A stretch of DNA of 64,000 bases, taken from NCBI GenBank assembly GCA_031769625.1, contig JAUIMM010000643.1, positions 749,001 to 813,000 of the forward strand. Direction: 5' to 3'. Source of the stretch: Taudactylus pleione (taxonomy: Eukaryota > Chordata > Amphibia > Anura > Myobatrachidae). The translations under genes were made by a program, and so were the position numbers. Below, in pieces: positions 44,074 to 56,213 of this stretch. Each line of letters opens with the position of its first letter. The stretch's first letter is position 1. A model generated the notes under the pieces. That model was given only the letters and a program-made list of their open reading frames with translations, made no database searches and was not told the origin of the DNA.

Positions 44074-45729
44074 CATCTGTGTTGGTGCACTCTATGTATC
44101 CTGAATATTCTGATGGGTTTACTTTAACAGCTGCAGCTTAAACAACATACCCCTTCTTTTTATGCTCTTTTTATGTTTGATTAGAGAGTTCTTTGTTAGA
44201 TTTTGATTGTCTCATTTCTTCCATCTATTTATCTGAGCCAGTAACGGTTCAGGTATTGTGTATATTTATATACTTTTTTTAAAGTGGAATTGTGTATAAG
44301 ATGTATGGTTTCTAGGAATTCTAGGCATCCTGAAAATAATAAAACATAATAAAATATCTGTGCCAATTAGCTTTTGACTATATAGATAGTTTTGCTCTGC
44401 TATAATGTGATGTATAATGGGTTAAGTAATTCATTCTTAACCTTTTCCTTATTAGGTATTAGACTGGGTTTACTGTTGTTCATGTTTTTTAAAATTTCCT
44501 TGAGCCTATTATGATGGGTGGTTAATATAAATATACATGTACTAAAAACTATAATATACAAGTAGAAAGGTGTATGAAAGAAAAATACCTTGTATTATGG
44601 GCATTCTATATGTGTATTACGAGTTGCTTTAGATCCAATGATTACCAATATTTTTTTTTGTTTTTATTAATTTTATATATTTTATTTTATTTAATCGTAT
44701 TTGGGTTAAATGTATATTGATGTAAGGGATTTTTGTATTCAGTATATCGTTTTCTCCTCTAACGTCTCTCATTGATTTTCCTCTAATGGAAACAAAACTA
44801 TCCAAGTCAATTAGTTTTAATTAGATAAAGCTGCAATTAATTAATAGATTTTAGAATACTATTTAAGCATTAGAAATGTACCACAATGCATCTGCCTTGA
44901 TAAAGACGCCTTTGACGTCAAAACGCATAGGCGCTGGTTTATACCCCTTGGGACTGTCAGGATCCAGCTTCTATTGTTGCCCCCTCATGGCAACTGGTTC
45001 CCCTTCTATTAGAACCTCCGCAAGTCAGCTGCCATACAGACATCAGGTGATTACCTTCACGTCCGTGCCTGCACATTCATTTGAGCCGGCGCGAGCTGAG
45101 AGGATGGAGACGGAGGACGGAGACCATTTCTTCACCTGACGGTACTGCCCTAAGACAACAGGAGCACAAGGTACGCTCTGAGAAGCACTTGGGAACTGTC
45201 CACCACTTCTGCTGGAGCAGACGAGATTACACGGAGGAATACTTCATCTATTTAGTCCATAGATTCTGCCGGAGCAGACAGGACTACACTGAGGTACTTT
45301 TCACCTTATAATATTGGTTAATAACTCCGTGTTCACAAATTAAGTCGCTCCCTGGTACATTGAGGTTGAGCGCAATACCAAGGAGGTATTGGGGTATACC
45401 AACTTCCCCCCATTTTTCCTCCCCCCCTCAGTTGCTTCTATTTATTACATGCTGGAGTCCATTTTTCCATCAACTCTGGATATCCTGCCACGTTTACCCT
45501 TTAAACAACAGGGGATCATATAATTAATATAATACTTGCATTGTTATGTCATTGTTGCAGGTTGTTAAAACTGTTTTATATTAATTAAAATAGGCATTGT
45601 TCTATTTTTAATTGCAGCACATGTTAGATTCTTTGTGTGATTTACTTCTTTTAATAAAAACCGTTTAGGTTCAGAATTTGGTGTATTGACTTGTTACCAG
45701 ATTATCACCACGACTGCTTTCATATATGT
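44041..45729 (+). repeat. Right pseudo-LTR / 3' UTR of the Penelope-like element
   Basis: It begins within the last codons of the endonuclease frame and is the complement of the left arm. It ends CACGACTGCTTTCATATATG next to the target duplication. Short Ser/Arg-rich frames mirrored in both arms (41352-41787 and 44876-45311) are arm shadows. Confidence 0.85.
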
Positions 45730-45744
45730 TCAGTGGTAAAACCA

Positions 45745-46153
45745 GAATCGTGTGCAAGATGGTATAGGAGACTTGTTTACCAGATTTAGGAACAGGATAT
45801 AACGGACTGGGACTGTTCAGATACAGAGTACCTGGGAGCTCAGCTCAGAGGTGTAACTTCAGACAGAAGTGCAACTGTACTGGCAACAGAGGCCAGTCAG
45901 AAAATGGAACTTATAGGAGAGGATCCCTAGGGATTGGATGCTGTGATCAGCTGGTCTGGAAGCAGCACTCTGAGTGGAGGAAGAGCGTCCAACATGGCTG
46001 CGCCCATACTGTGGTTTAGGAGGGAACTCTGGTGTGCAGCTTGTGTGCCATTATACTGGGAAGACATGATATGAGCAAGGAGCTGCGGAAAGCCATCTCC
46101 ATGCTCAGTGACAGAACACTAAGCGGACGGGGCAGGAGCAGCACAGACAGGCC
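45745..46153. other. Sequence right of the Penelope insertion, nothing recognised
   Basis: GC-moderate sequence with CAACATGGCTGCGCCCAT. It continues the DNA left of 40818 once the insertion is removed. No exon is supported. Confidence 0.4.
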
Positions 46154-46156
46154 TCA

Positions 46157-46749
46157 GGGCCTGATTCAGACCTGTTCGCTAGGCTGCATTCGCACGCAGC
46201 CGTCAGCAGCCAAAGTATGCAAATCTCGCGATCACTAGCAAGACATTAGCACGCCCACTATGTCTTGCCGTGAGATTGTGGTATGTGTTTAGACACCCAA
46301 CAGCCTGACACAAGACGCCCCCTTTCCCTTAGTAACAAATGTCATCTCCAGGAAGTGTATTAAACAATCGGTAACATCAAGTAACATCTGACCCATACAC
46401 AGCACTTGTGGCTGACCATACCCAACTGCAAGTACTGCGAGTGCAGCTGTGTGTAATTAAGCCATGTGACATGTACGCTGATGATGCGTCTTAATTATGC
46501 ACGCCCCTGAAACAGCGTTAAGATGCACAGACATGCCTGTGTTCGCACCACCACACCCCTGTTGCCATCGACCACCCCCTGTCACCACCCACAAATGGCA
46601 CGACCTATCACTCATGCTTGCAGAGTGTCTGTGTACAGGGTGCGAATGCTTTTCCCAATCACATGGACTAGTCTTGTACGCATGCGCAGATTGCAAACAT
46701 CGGCAGGCTACGTGCGAACACAGCCTAACGAACGGGTCTGAATCAGGCC
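46157..46749. mobile_element. Harbinger-like MITE, GGGCCTGATTCAGACC type
   Basis: The ends GGGCCTGATTCAGACC and GGTCTGAATCAGGCC are inverted repeats. Flanks TCA and TAA are compatible with a diverged 3-bp duplication. It is an inverted sister of 7959-8544 (shared CTTAATTATGCACGCCCCTG and CCCCTGTCACCACCCACAAA in complement). Confidence 0.75.
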
Positions 46750-47743
46750 TAATAAATAATCCCATGAAAACTCTGCATAATGTTGGAGATGGAGCATATG
46801 TAGAATATAATGTAGTAAAAGGAGTTTAAGAGTGAGCAATAGGCATTATTACTGCTCCTAGAGGGGTGCTCCATGCCAACAATGGTGCTACAGATGTTCT
46901 CATCAGCCAAGAAGATGAGAGGTAGAGGGAGGAAGTACATACACAGAATGAAGGAGAGAATGCAAGAGGGAAGATGAAAGTTTTAGTCCCCAGAGATTAT
47001 CCCAGCATATATGCCAAACTCATTTGCCCTACCATCCTTGTTCCAAGTGGAGGGACAAAGAAACCAGGTCACAGTCAAAGTCAAGAAGAGCATAATAGCT
47101 CATGCATAGAGGAAACAGATGGGCCAGCTCAATAGGAGCAACTTAGAGAAAGGAAATGAGACCAATTGGCATCATAAAAAAAAAAGTTAGTGTACCAAGT
47201 CTCAGGGCTGGATGTAATAATAATAATAATTTTATTTATATAGCGCTTTTCTCCCATAGGACTCAAAGTCGCTTTACATACATCAGAAAACATGGTACAT
47301 TGTACAAGGATTTGGTGTTGCAAAAAAATAGAAAACCACACCGAGATAATTAAAATCAACCGAAACCTAGAGAGCACAATAAGCATATTGCAGGGTTGGT
47401 GCAGACATTTTAGGCAATAACTTCCATGGGTTATATATTCCACCCACAAAAGGTACCAAATGAGGCAGCCGTCTTGGGCGCACTATGTAGGATTACCCTG
47501 GGTGGAATAGGTTACGCCTAGAAGAGATGACACAAAATGGGTGGTTGCAGTGTCCTGATGCTAGGAATAGGGTCCCACCATAATAGTCAGGTCCATGTAT
47601 TTTTCATCCCATCCACGAGTGTACCAGGTGAGGCAGCCATGGTGGGCGCACTACGAAGGTTGCACTGTGGGTGATAAACCATACAGGGACCCTAGGAATA
47701 TATGGGAAAAGTGACACGTGTGGCAGTATGATATACCCTTTAT
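46750..47743. other. Intergenic sequence with one dispersed repeat start
   Basis: TTTATTTATATAGCGCTTTT at about 47231 resembles the repeat at 34240. Otherwise unremarkable. Confidence 0.4.
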
Positions 47744-47751
47744 GAATAGAT

Positions 47752-47892
47752 TAGGGGTGAGCGGGTTCGGTTTTACCCGGATCTTTTTATTGGCTGTCGC
47801 CGAACATGTGTTTTGGATAGCGAATAAAATCGAGCCAAATTTGCAGTAAAGTGGCGATAAGAACCGAGTAAAACCGAACCTGCTCACCCCTA
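47752..47892. mobile_element. Miniature hAT, 141 bp, with 8-bp duplication
   Basis: It starts TAGGGGTGAGCGGGTTCGGT and ends CCGAACCTGCTCACCCCTA, near-perfect inverted repeats. GAATAGAT flanks it exactly on both sides (47744-47751 and 47893-47900). It belongs to the TAGAGATGAGCGGGTTC family. Confidence 0.9.
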
Positions 47893-47900
47893 GAATAGAT

Positions 47901-50900
47901 CCACATGAAGTACATCCTGCCCATGGAGGAGGCACTTCAGTGGATATATAACACACTAGTATATCATACAGTGGGTTGGAAGTACATTTTACAAAACAGG
48001 GAATATTAAATACAGCAAACAGAGCTGCAGTTCGGGCATGAGATTTACGGGTGACTGAAACATATGAAATATGAAATGCACTGAATGAATAGATCCACGT
48101 GTTTGTTCATCCTGCCCAAGAATGAACCATCCGAGGCAGCCATCTGGGGTGCACTGTGTAGGTTACATCTGGCAGGGTGTGCAAGTAGCAGAAGTATAAC
48201 GTCCAGGTGGAGTAAAAAAAATAAAAAAGAATAAATGGTGACCGCATTTTAAGTTAAAACCATGTTAAACTTAATCAGAAATTAAAAAATGATAGAGTGA
48301 TCTGCAAAAAGCCACAGAGTCTCCTTCGCTCGAGTGTGTGGGTTTGTTGCATTCAGCAGTTTGTGGAGTTCGATTTGGCTGCAGCATGAGACAGCAGCCG
48401 AACCCAGTCTCAGGGGAGTGTAAATGAAGGTGGAGTGGAAGCATTCCTGTGTGTTCATGAAATTGTTTAAATTTTGGTCAGAAATAGTCAAAAGTCCAAA
48501 TCCAGTTCTAACTCCGGTTCTAACTCCATGCTTCAGATGACATGCTTAAGATGTAGGCTACAGTGGTAGGCCAAGCCTGTGTGTGCAGGCTTTAAAATGA
48601 GTCCCTTTTGCAGGAGAGGCTAGGTCAGCTGGTATAGTAGGAGGGCATGTTTGAGGAGTTTGTTCAACAAGCTAATTAATGGTGGGGGGAAGATGCAGCC
48701 TCACAGTTGGAAAACAAACTTTCAAAACAGACTATTCTTTCAGTGAAAGGCATCAGATATGGAAGATGGCATTAGTTTACCTGGAAAGAGATGAAAGATG
48801 GTATTAAAACTCAGCTCCGGTTCGAACTCCATGCTTCAGATGGCATGCTTAAGATGCAGGCTATATTGACAGGCCAAGCCTGTGTGTGCAGACTTTGAAA
48901 ATGTAATGTAATAGGGTGCGAGTGTTCTGTAAAAAAAACAACTCGCACCTTCTCACCTTTTTTGAAGGTGCAAGCTGGTGCTAGAACTCGCAAATGTAAT
49001 AGGCTGCAAACTTTTGAGTTTGAGGCTACTACACTATGCGAATGTGTGTGAGTATTACCTATGTAAACTCACACCTTATAATGCGGCTATTATTAACCCC
49101 CAGGATGCCTACATGGACCAAAGAGGACGTGAACTACACTTAGGAATAGGTCAGTATTGAATTTTTTTCTTACAGGTGACTTAGATTTCTACATGGACAA
49201 GTGGACATGAATGGCTACAGGGATACTAGGTAAGTTTGCATGAGTGTGAGTGTGCATCATGTATGCTTTAATAAAAAATGTCATGGTGTTTGTCCTGTGT
49301 TTATTTTAATATTTATTTTGCCAGTGAACTACAGGTACCAGTGGGCCCATAATGCCCTGCATGCTGGTACTTGTGGGTCTCCAAGTACCAACATGTGGGG
49401 GAGGCTTTTGCTGGTACCTGTAGTTTGCCAGCAAAAGACATTATTAGTTTGCCTATTTTTTACACTACACCATACATAATCAACCTGGCACCCACCACCA
49501 AGGGGTGCCAGGGATAGCCCTGGGCACCCTGAGCAGGCCTGGGGTACCCTGGCAAGGGGGACCCATTTATTGGGGGTCCCCACCTCACCAGGGATCCCCG
49601 GCTTGGGCTAACTAGGTGAAAGGGATCCCCTGGCTGTGGCATTACTCCCCCGCTAGAAAGAGCCAGGTGCTGGTTATGGAAAATACAGGGGGCCCCTACT
49701 CATTTTGTCCCCTGTATATCCACAACCAGGACCCGCTCAGGAAAGTCCTGTGCTGGTTTTTAAAATACAGGGGACCCCTACGCAATTATTCTCCTGTATT
49801 TTAACAACCACAGAGCCCGGGGCTGGGTATGCTTCTAGGAGTGTGTGTTGGGGCATCATTTTTTTAAAAACACACACAAACATGCATTTATCTCATGGAT
49901 ATGTGCATGTTTCTGTGTTATTCCAACCTGCTCAGGCTAGACTCACTAGCCTGAGGCTGGTCTATTGTTCTGGAGATTTTTTGGTAATGTTTTGTGTGTG
50001 ATGTGTAAAATTGCACACTATTACATATGCATTCGCTATTGCTTTCTAATGGAAAACATCTGGATGCGATTTCTAGTAGAGGCTAAAAAACTTTGGATGG
50101 TACCCGCACGCTATTACATTTGTGAGTTGTTCTTTATGTGCGAATTTACCACAAAAATCGCACTACATTGCATCTGGCCCTCAGTGTCAAAATGGAGACT
50201 AAAGATGGAAACCTTGTATCTGTGAAGGAAAAAAGAACAGATAAACCAGCCAAAAAGAGGGTTAGATAGAATTTAATGGATGAAGATGACTCCAAGTCAA
50301 AGGAGAAAAATTAGGATTGAGAGAGAGTAGGAGTACGGAAGTAAGAATGAAAAAGGAAGAGTAGTTAGAGATACGTTGAAAATGAGAAATGATGCATGAT
50401 ATACTGATTAAAGACCCTGATACCCGTCAGGTGTCTAATTATTGTACACAGAATACCAGTCCACCTCTCCTAAATACCCGGGGGATAGAAAATACTGTAT
50501 ATCAGACCAATTTCTGGTGGATTGTCACATTTAAAAGGTCTGGTTGGAGCACTACCAGGAGAAGGTCACGCTGTCATCTGATATACAAAACTCTTGGCTC
50601 CTCAGCAGGAAAGCCAGGGTTACACAAATAAAGGTGATATTTTAAAGATTATCGTTTATCGACATCCGGTGCTCATGTAATTTGCCCTTTCTCTCCCATG
50701 AACCTCATCTAGCACTGCTAGCAAAGGGTCAATGTGAAATACACTTGAGAAACCTCCCTGAAACTCATTACTGACCTTAAGCAAATTATAGGTAGAGTAA
50801 CAGTACCTGAAGATGGCATTAACTAACTTTAGATATAATCCTAATTTAAGGATTTAGCAACACTTAATCTATTCAAAACTGTTGTCTGAAAAGTATGTTT

Positions 50901-51030
50901 TTTAATTCTACACAATCAAATGTAATACCTTTTTTCTAGGACATCTCTGGGTAGCATATTGAATAATATGGTGGTTTTTTTTAGCAAGAGAAAAGCAAAC
51001 TTTGTCTGTGCTACATATTTGAAACAATAT
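47901..51030. other. Intergenic sequence with dispersed repeats
   Basis: 48525-48600 and 48815-48890 share CTCCATGCTTCAGATG and AGGCCAAGCCTGTGTGTGCA. 48900-49080 holds AACTCGCACC/GGTGCGAGT hairpins and a MITE-like end near 50178 (CATCTGGCCCTCAGTG). No gene is recognised. Confidence 0.4.
49140..49980. repeat. Dispersed repeat, inverted relative to 57450-58110
   Basis: GGACAAGTGGACATGAA, AAATACAGGGGACCCCTA and CAGTGAACTACAGGTACCAG have inverted counterparts at 58060 (TTCACATCCACTTGTC), 57600 (GTAGGGGCCCCCTATA) and 57900. It is a DNA-transposon-like family of unknown name. Confidence 0.45.
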
Positions 51031-51037
51031 TCCTCCT

Positions 51038-51075
51038 CTGATGAAATCACTAATGCAGTGTGGAGAAATGCGTCA
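51038..51075 (+). ncRNA. Hammerhead-like motif with intact CUGAUGA and GAAA
   Basis: CTGATGA at 51038-51044, a small stem CACT-AATGC-AGTG, then GAAA at 51064-51067 and TGCGTCAG. The same order as in the Penelope pseudo-LTR motifs. Surrounding sequence may be an old pseudo-LTR. The stems are weak, so this is tentative. Confidence 0.3.
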
Positions 51076-51629
51076 GAACCTGCGAGCATATTAGGCAAGA
51101 ATTACAACTAATACTATCCTTGTATCCATAGATTCATGATTGTATAGTAAGTTATACATGAAATGCTGGGAAGGTTTCTTCTGCTGTCTCCACTTATGAC
51201 TTCATGCCTCAAAGGCTTTTCATTCATTTTCAGCTTCCAAATTACTTTGTGAGTCTACTGGTAGTAATGGAATAATATCTTGATGTGCCAGCATGTATTC
51301 TGTATAAATTACCAGCCTATTTATTTAAAAGATTGCTACTTATTATTATTGAAGACATTGCTTAGATATCTGAGAGAGACTGAATTTCTAATTTGTTTTT
51401 GGGACTTTTATCATGTATAATACATACATGCATACAAAATCAACGGGGACTGCTTTTAAGATAAATCCTCTGTAGACATATTTATACTTGTAATTACATT
51501 TTAGAGTACTGCTTATAGTTCTTTATATGTCTTCAGCTTCTCACATTAGTTCTTTTGCTGATTTTCATTGTAATTTTTGGAATTTTTTATTTTATAATAA
51601 CATTTTTAATTTGAAAGACATAGCTGTGA

Positions 51630-52190
51630 AGGGTGTGGTATGATATGTCGGCAGTCATATTGTCATGAGAATGCCGACATTGTCATAATGTTGATGTTGA
51701 CATTCATCATGTAGACAGTGATGAAATGTTTACATGTTAGAATGCTGACATATCATTCCTTGTGGAACAGCGGTGACATTCCTTGCCCTTGATGGCTGCA
51801 GCAAGTCCAACACAGCTTCCGGCGGTCATGTGACTTTCGGGTCAGAGCTGTGATCCTCCGGCTTTAGCCTGACCCTAACCTCCCCAACAGCCTAACCCTA
51901 ACCCCACCATGCAGCCTAACCCTAACCCCCCCACATGCAGCCTAACCCTAACCTCCCCTCACAAATGCAGCCTAACCATAACCTCCCACAACACCCTAAT
52001 CTTAACCCCAACATGCAGCCTAACCCTAAGCCCCACATGCAGCCTAACCCTTACCTCCGCCACAGCCTAACGCCCCCCACACATGCAGCCTAACCCTATT
52101 GTCAACATTCTGACAATGTTGAGATTTCACCTGTCGACACAAAGAATGTAGACACTGTCGAAGTCAAATAATTGAGTATGATCGCTGTAC
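51630..52190 (-). repeat. TTAGGG-rich repeat family copy 3 (inverted)
   Basis: GTCGGCAGTCATATTGTCAT at the left, a CAGCCTAACCCTAACC array (51880-52100), and TGTCGACACAAAGAATGTAG at the right. Complementary in layout to copies 1 and 2. Confidence 0.6.
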
Positions 52191-53750
52191 AAATATTATC
52201 TGACAATTTAGACACGGACGCACATATGCGAACGCATATGTATAAAAAGGTTCCCTCACATTAAGCTTAATATTAGAGGGTTTTGTTAGCTAATAATTAT
52301 GTTGTGAAAATGTATGTATAAGATATTTAAGGTACAGAAGCTAGTAGACATGTCATGTTTGGTACCATTCTAAATCCCTGTTTATTTGCAGATCTCCGGT
52401 TCTATCGACAAGGAGACCGCATCATGCGCCCACAAGTTATGATTTATAGGGAATTAGTGGTTAGAATGTGCCTCTGTATGTAGTGTATTTTGGCTATTTT
52501 AAACCAGTTCTTTGGAGGGAAACCTACACAAAGAAGCAGTTGGAAAGCTGATCCATACCTCTGATGACACCATATGAACTAACCAATGAACGGAGTGGCC
52601 TGAAGCAAGAAACAATGAGCATCTGTTATTCTGTGCCTTTGTTTCTCTGAAACCTGTACCGAATATAGGCTTGTGAGCTGGGGCAGTAGTCAGTCATTTC
52701 TCCATATCCTTGGGTGACAATGACCGCATATTCAGGATTGAAATACTGCATACTGGACCAGTGCACACGCGTATGTATCGGTTTGTACCTTTGTATTTAC
52801 TTGCTTTTTGCACTAATTGTGTTAGATCAAAGTGTGTAACTTTCTTTTATTGCAATAATAACTTTTTGTGCTTTGGAACCACAATTGGATTGGAAAGCAA
52901 TTATTGCTTATGCGACTTGTAGCGCTAAACAGCGACATTTTGGGTATTTCACAACATTACGCTGTAAAGAGTGCACAACCTAGAAAGGATGGAGACAATG
53001 GACAATAGCTTGTAGTGAGGTAAACACACAAAGCCATTCATTTAATGATCATCTGTCCAACGAGAACAGTTTTTTTTAGATTGACTTAGGGCAATTAGTT
53101 AATAGTTAGGCTGTTAATACATAGAAAACAAAAATATAAAAAGAAGCTGCTGCAGCAAAAACAGGAACTGCCAACCTCAAAACTATGTGCAGCTGGAACA
53201 AAAGTTTCAGAAGCGCTGGCTTATGATCAAAGCCGACATGAATATTATAATTAGAACAGTATGTAGGTGCAGCATTTACTACAAACTCAGTATCTAGGTA
53301 AATATAAATAATCAAATAATAAATTTTAAATGTGCGTGCGTGTGTAAAACAAAAACATAGAAAGCTAGGTGTAATGTTTTATATCTATTAGTGCATGTAC
53401 ATATCTATCTATTATATCTATCTACTAGTAAATTACATAGACAAAAAACCTTACGGTTTCATATATCCCATTAAGGCTTATTAGACATAATCTGAAATTT
53501 CACAAAACCTACTGAATTTGTGACACTCAAACTTAAAAAAGCAACGAAATCCCGATCATTACGGCTGACGCCTTAATGTTCCTTGTGCAATACAGATATG
53601 GTATGCCATCACACCCTGTGGTTAACTGCAGATTCAGCACTCTCACAGCGTGAGATTGATGTCACTGACAAAATGGTGGAGCTGCTAATTCACAGAATAG
53701 TATGCTCATTGGAATACACACATGCAGTCTATGCAACTGAGGTCTGAGCA
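52191..53750. other. Unique sequence, with one exon-like start at 52392
   Basis: CCCTGTTTATTTGCAG at 52376-52391 is an acceptable acceptor, followed by a 30-codon open frame (LRFYRQGDRIMRPQVMIYRE) to TAG at about 52480. No matching donor exon or known protein was found. The rest shows no recognisable feature. Confidence 0.3.
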
Positions 53751-53754
53751 GTTA

Positions 53755-54430
53755 TGTGGCTCCCACATCCCACTCAGTGCCCATTGGATCACCACAACAA
53801 TCTCACTAGGTTCCAACATACTTCTCACTCCATACATCCATCTTATTCAGAATACACATTCAGCTCCCTAACTGCTAAAACTATCATACTCTGTCTATGC
53901 ATGTACAGTTTCTGCCCCAATCCCTACTGCTGTGTGGTCTCCCAACTGTGCTAGTCTGTGTTCCCTCATCCGCACCAATCTGCACAGCCCTGCATCCATG
54001 CCACTCTGTTTCCTTCTGCACCACTGCCTTCCCACCAGCCATGGCACTCTGTCTTCTTCTCATCTGTGGCACTCTTTCTTCCTCCATCTGCACCACTCTG
54101 TCCCCCCCAACCGTGCAACTCCGTGCAACTCTGTCTCCCCCCACTCGCACCACTCTGTCTTCCTTCCCATCGGCAACAATCTGTCTTCCCCAATCCCTAC
54201 TGTTGTGTGTTCTCCCATTAGTGCTAGTATGTATTCCCTCATCTGCACCAATCTGTCTTTACCCATCTGCACTGCTTTGTCTTCCCATGTTCATAACACT
54301 CTGTACCCCAATCCACGTTGATCTGTCCCCCCAAACCGTGCCACTCAGTTTCACCCCCCCATCCGCACCACTGTTTTACACCCATCTGTATCACTTTGTT
54401 CCTCCCCCTAGCATGGTTGTTGTCAGCTGA
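53755..54430. repeat. Degenerate tandem array with about 279-bp higher-order period
   Basis: CCCCAATCCCTACTG followed by TTCCCTCATC-GCACCAATCTG at 53913 recurs at 54192. Shorter CACTCTGTCTTCC-type units fill the interval. Pro/Ser/Leu frames are artefacts. Confidence 0.7.
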
Positions 54431-54579
54431 CGCTGTCCTCCAATGTACTTATACCTTGGGGTATATTACTGGGCTCTGGACAACAGGAAGTTGCCTGTAC
54501 AACGTTGTTTCTACTAGTGTTTGCTTGCCGTCACTTCGTTCCAGGTTCCCTTGCTATTCTGCTCTCGAGTCATTTCTAG

Positions 54580-54780
54580 TTACTCTCCTATGCCAGCGGT
54601 GCATCTGGATACCTTGCCAACGTACTCTGTACATCTTCCGAGTACAACTACAGTGTCACTCTCCTGTGCCAGTGGTGCATCTGATACCTTGCCCGCGCAC
54701 TCCGTACAACATCCGAGAACAACTACAGTGTCACTCTCCTGTGCCAGCGGTTCATCTGATACCTTGCCCACATACTCAGT
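54580..54780. repeat. Three tandem copies of a 72-76-bp unit
   Basis: CCTGTGCCAGCGGTTCATCT, GATACCTTGCCC and ACAACTACAGTGTCACTCTC repeat three times, right up to the hAT insertion site. Confidence 0.85.
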
Positions 54781-55239
54781 ATAATATCTAGAGATGAGCG
54801 GGTTCAGATCTCAGAGATCCGAACCCACCCGAATTCCGGGGATACGGGGTGATCCGAGCGGATCCCTGACCCGAGGCAAAACCTCACGACCCCTCTGTCG
54901 AGTCGCGAGGTTTTATTTTCAGCGGGCTTAACGCTGATTGGCTGAGAGAGCAGTCTGTCACGGCTCTCAGCCAATCAGCATTAAGCCCATTGAAGACTGC
55001 ACAAAAAGAGGAAAAAAAGATGGCGTCCGCCATCCCCGCCGCCTGACACCACGGGCACCCCCAGCTGCCGACACCGCCGGCACCCCCACTGGCAGCATCC
55101 CCCACTGTCGACATCACCGCTGCAGACACTCCTGCACTGCTGCCCAACGTACTGAGGACACTGTCAGTGACCCCCACATTGCCGACACTCCCACAATGAA
55201 GACACCACCAGCACCCCTGCACTGCTGACACAGTCAGCA

Positions 55240-55680
55240 AACCTGCACTGAGGACACCACTGGCACCCCCGCTCTGCCGACACTGCCGGCACCCTGCATT
55301 GAGAACACCCCTGCACTGCCGACATAGTCAGCAAACCTGCACCTAGGACACCACTGGCACCCCCGCTCTGCCGACACTGCCGGCACCCTGCAATGAGAAC
55401 ACCCCTGCACTGCCGACATAGTCAGCAAACCTGCACTGAGGACACCGCTGGCACCACCGCTCTGCCGACACAGCCGGCACCCTGCATTGAGAACACCCCT
55501 GCACTGCCGACATAGTCAGCAAACCTGCACCTAGGACACCACTGGCACCCCCGCTCTGCCGACACTGCCGGCACCCTGCATTGAGAACACCCCTGCACTG
55601 CCGACACAGTCAGCAAACCTGCAATGAGGACACCACCGGCACCCTGCATTGAGAACATCACTGCACTGCCGACACAGTCA
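55240..55680. repeat. 94-bp minisatellite within the hAT
   Basis: GAGAACACCCCTGCACTGCC occurs at 55301, 55395, 55489 and 55583, exactly 94 bp apart, then degenerates to shorter units until about 56100. Ala/Cys/Gly-rich frames over it are artefacts. Confidence 0.95.
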
Positions 55681-56213
55681 GCAAACCTGCAATGAGGACA
55701 CCACAGGCACCCCCGCTCTGCCAACACTGCCGGTGCCCTTCACTGAGAACACTGCCAGCACTGCCATTCCATGTACTGAAGACACAGCCAGCAAACCTGC
55801 AATGAGGACACCGCTGGCACCCCCACACTGCCGACACAGTCAGCAAACCTGCACTAAAGACTCCGCTGACACCCCCGCACTGCAGACACAGCCAGCAAAC
55901 CTGCACTAAGACACCGCTGGCACCCCTGCACTGCCGACACAGCCAACAAGCATGCACTAAAGACACCGCTGGCACCCCCACACTGCCAACATCACCGGTA
56001 CCCTTCACTGAGAACGCTGCCAGCACCAGCACCACAGCACTGCCATTCCATGTACTGAGGACACCGTCAGCAACCCCGCTCTGCCGACACTGCTGTCACA
56101 ATAAGTGCACTATTGGTGTATCAAACCCACACTGTATAACACACTGTATCCATGTTGGAAATTAGAAGCTGAAATGCCACATGTCACTGCCGCCCACTGT
56201 GTCACTTAGCTTA

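Larger units (their letters stand above)
40833..45729 (+). mobile_element. Penelope-like retroelement, complete insertion with inverted pseudo-LTRs
   Basis: The 15-bp direct repeat TCAGTGGTAAAACCA (40818-40832 and 45730-45744) marks one insertion event. The left arm, about 40925-42629, is the inverted complement of 44041-45729. Between them lies the C-terminal half of a Penelope-like polyprotein ending in a GIY-YIG endonuclease. The first 92 bp on the left have no partner. Penelope-like elements are retroelements that integrate by their own endonuclease and often have inverted terminal repeats. The reverse-transcriptase core is missing, so this copy is 5'-truncated and not autonomous. Confidence 0.9.

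Noticed and set aside
53897..54791. Long Pro/Ser/Leu-rich frames resembling mucins
   Set aside because: Degenerate tandem repeats open in several frames at once, with no splice signals.
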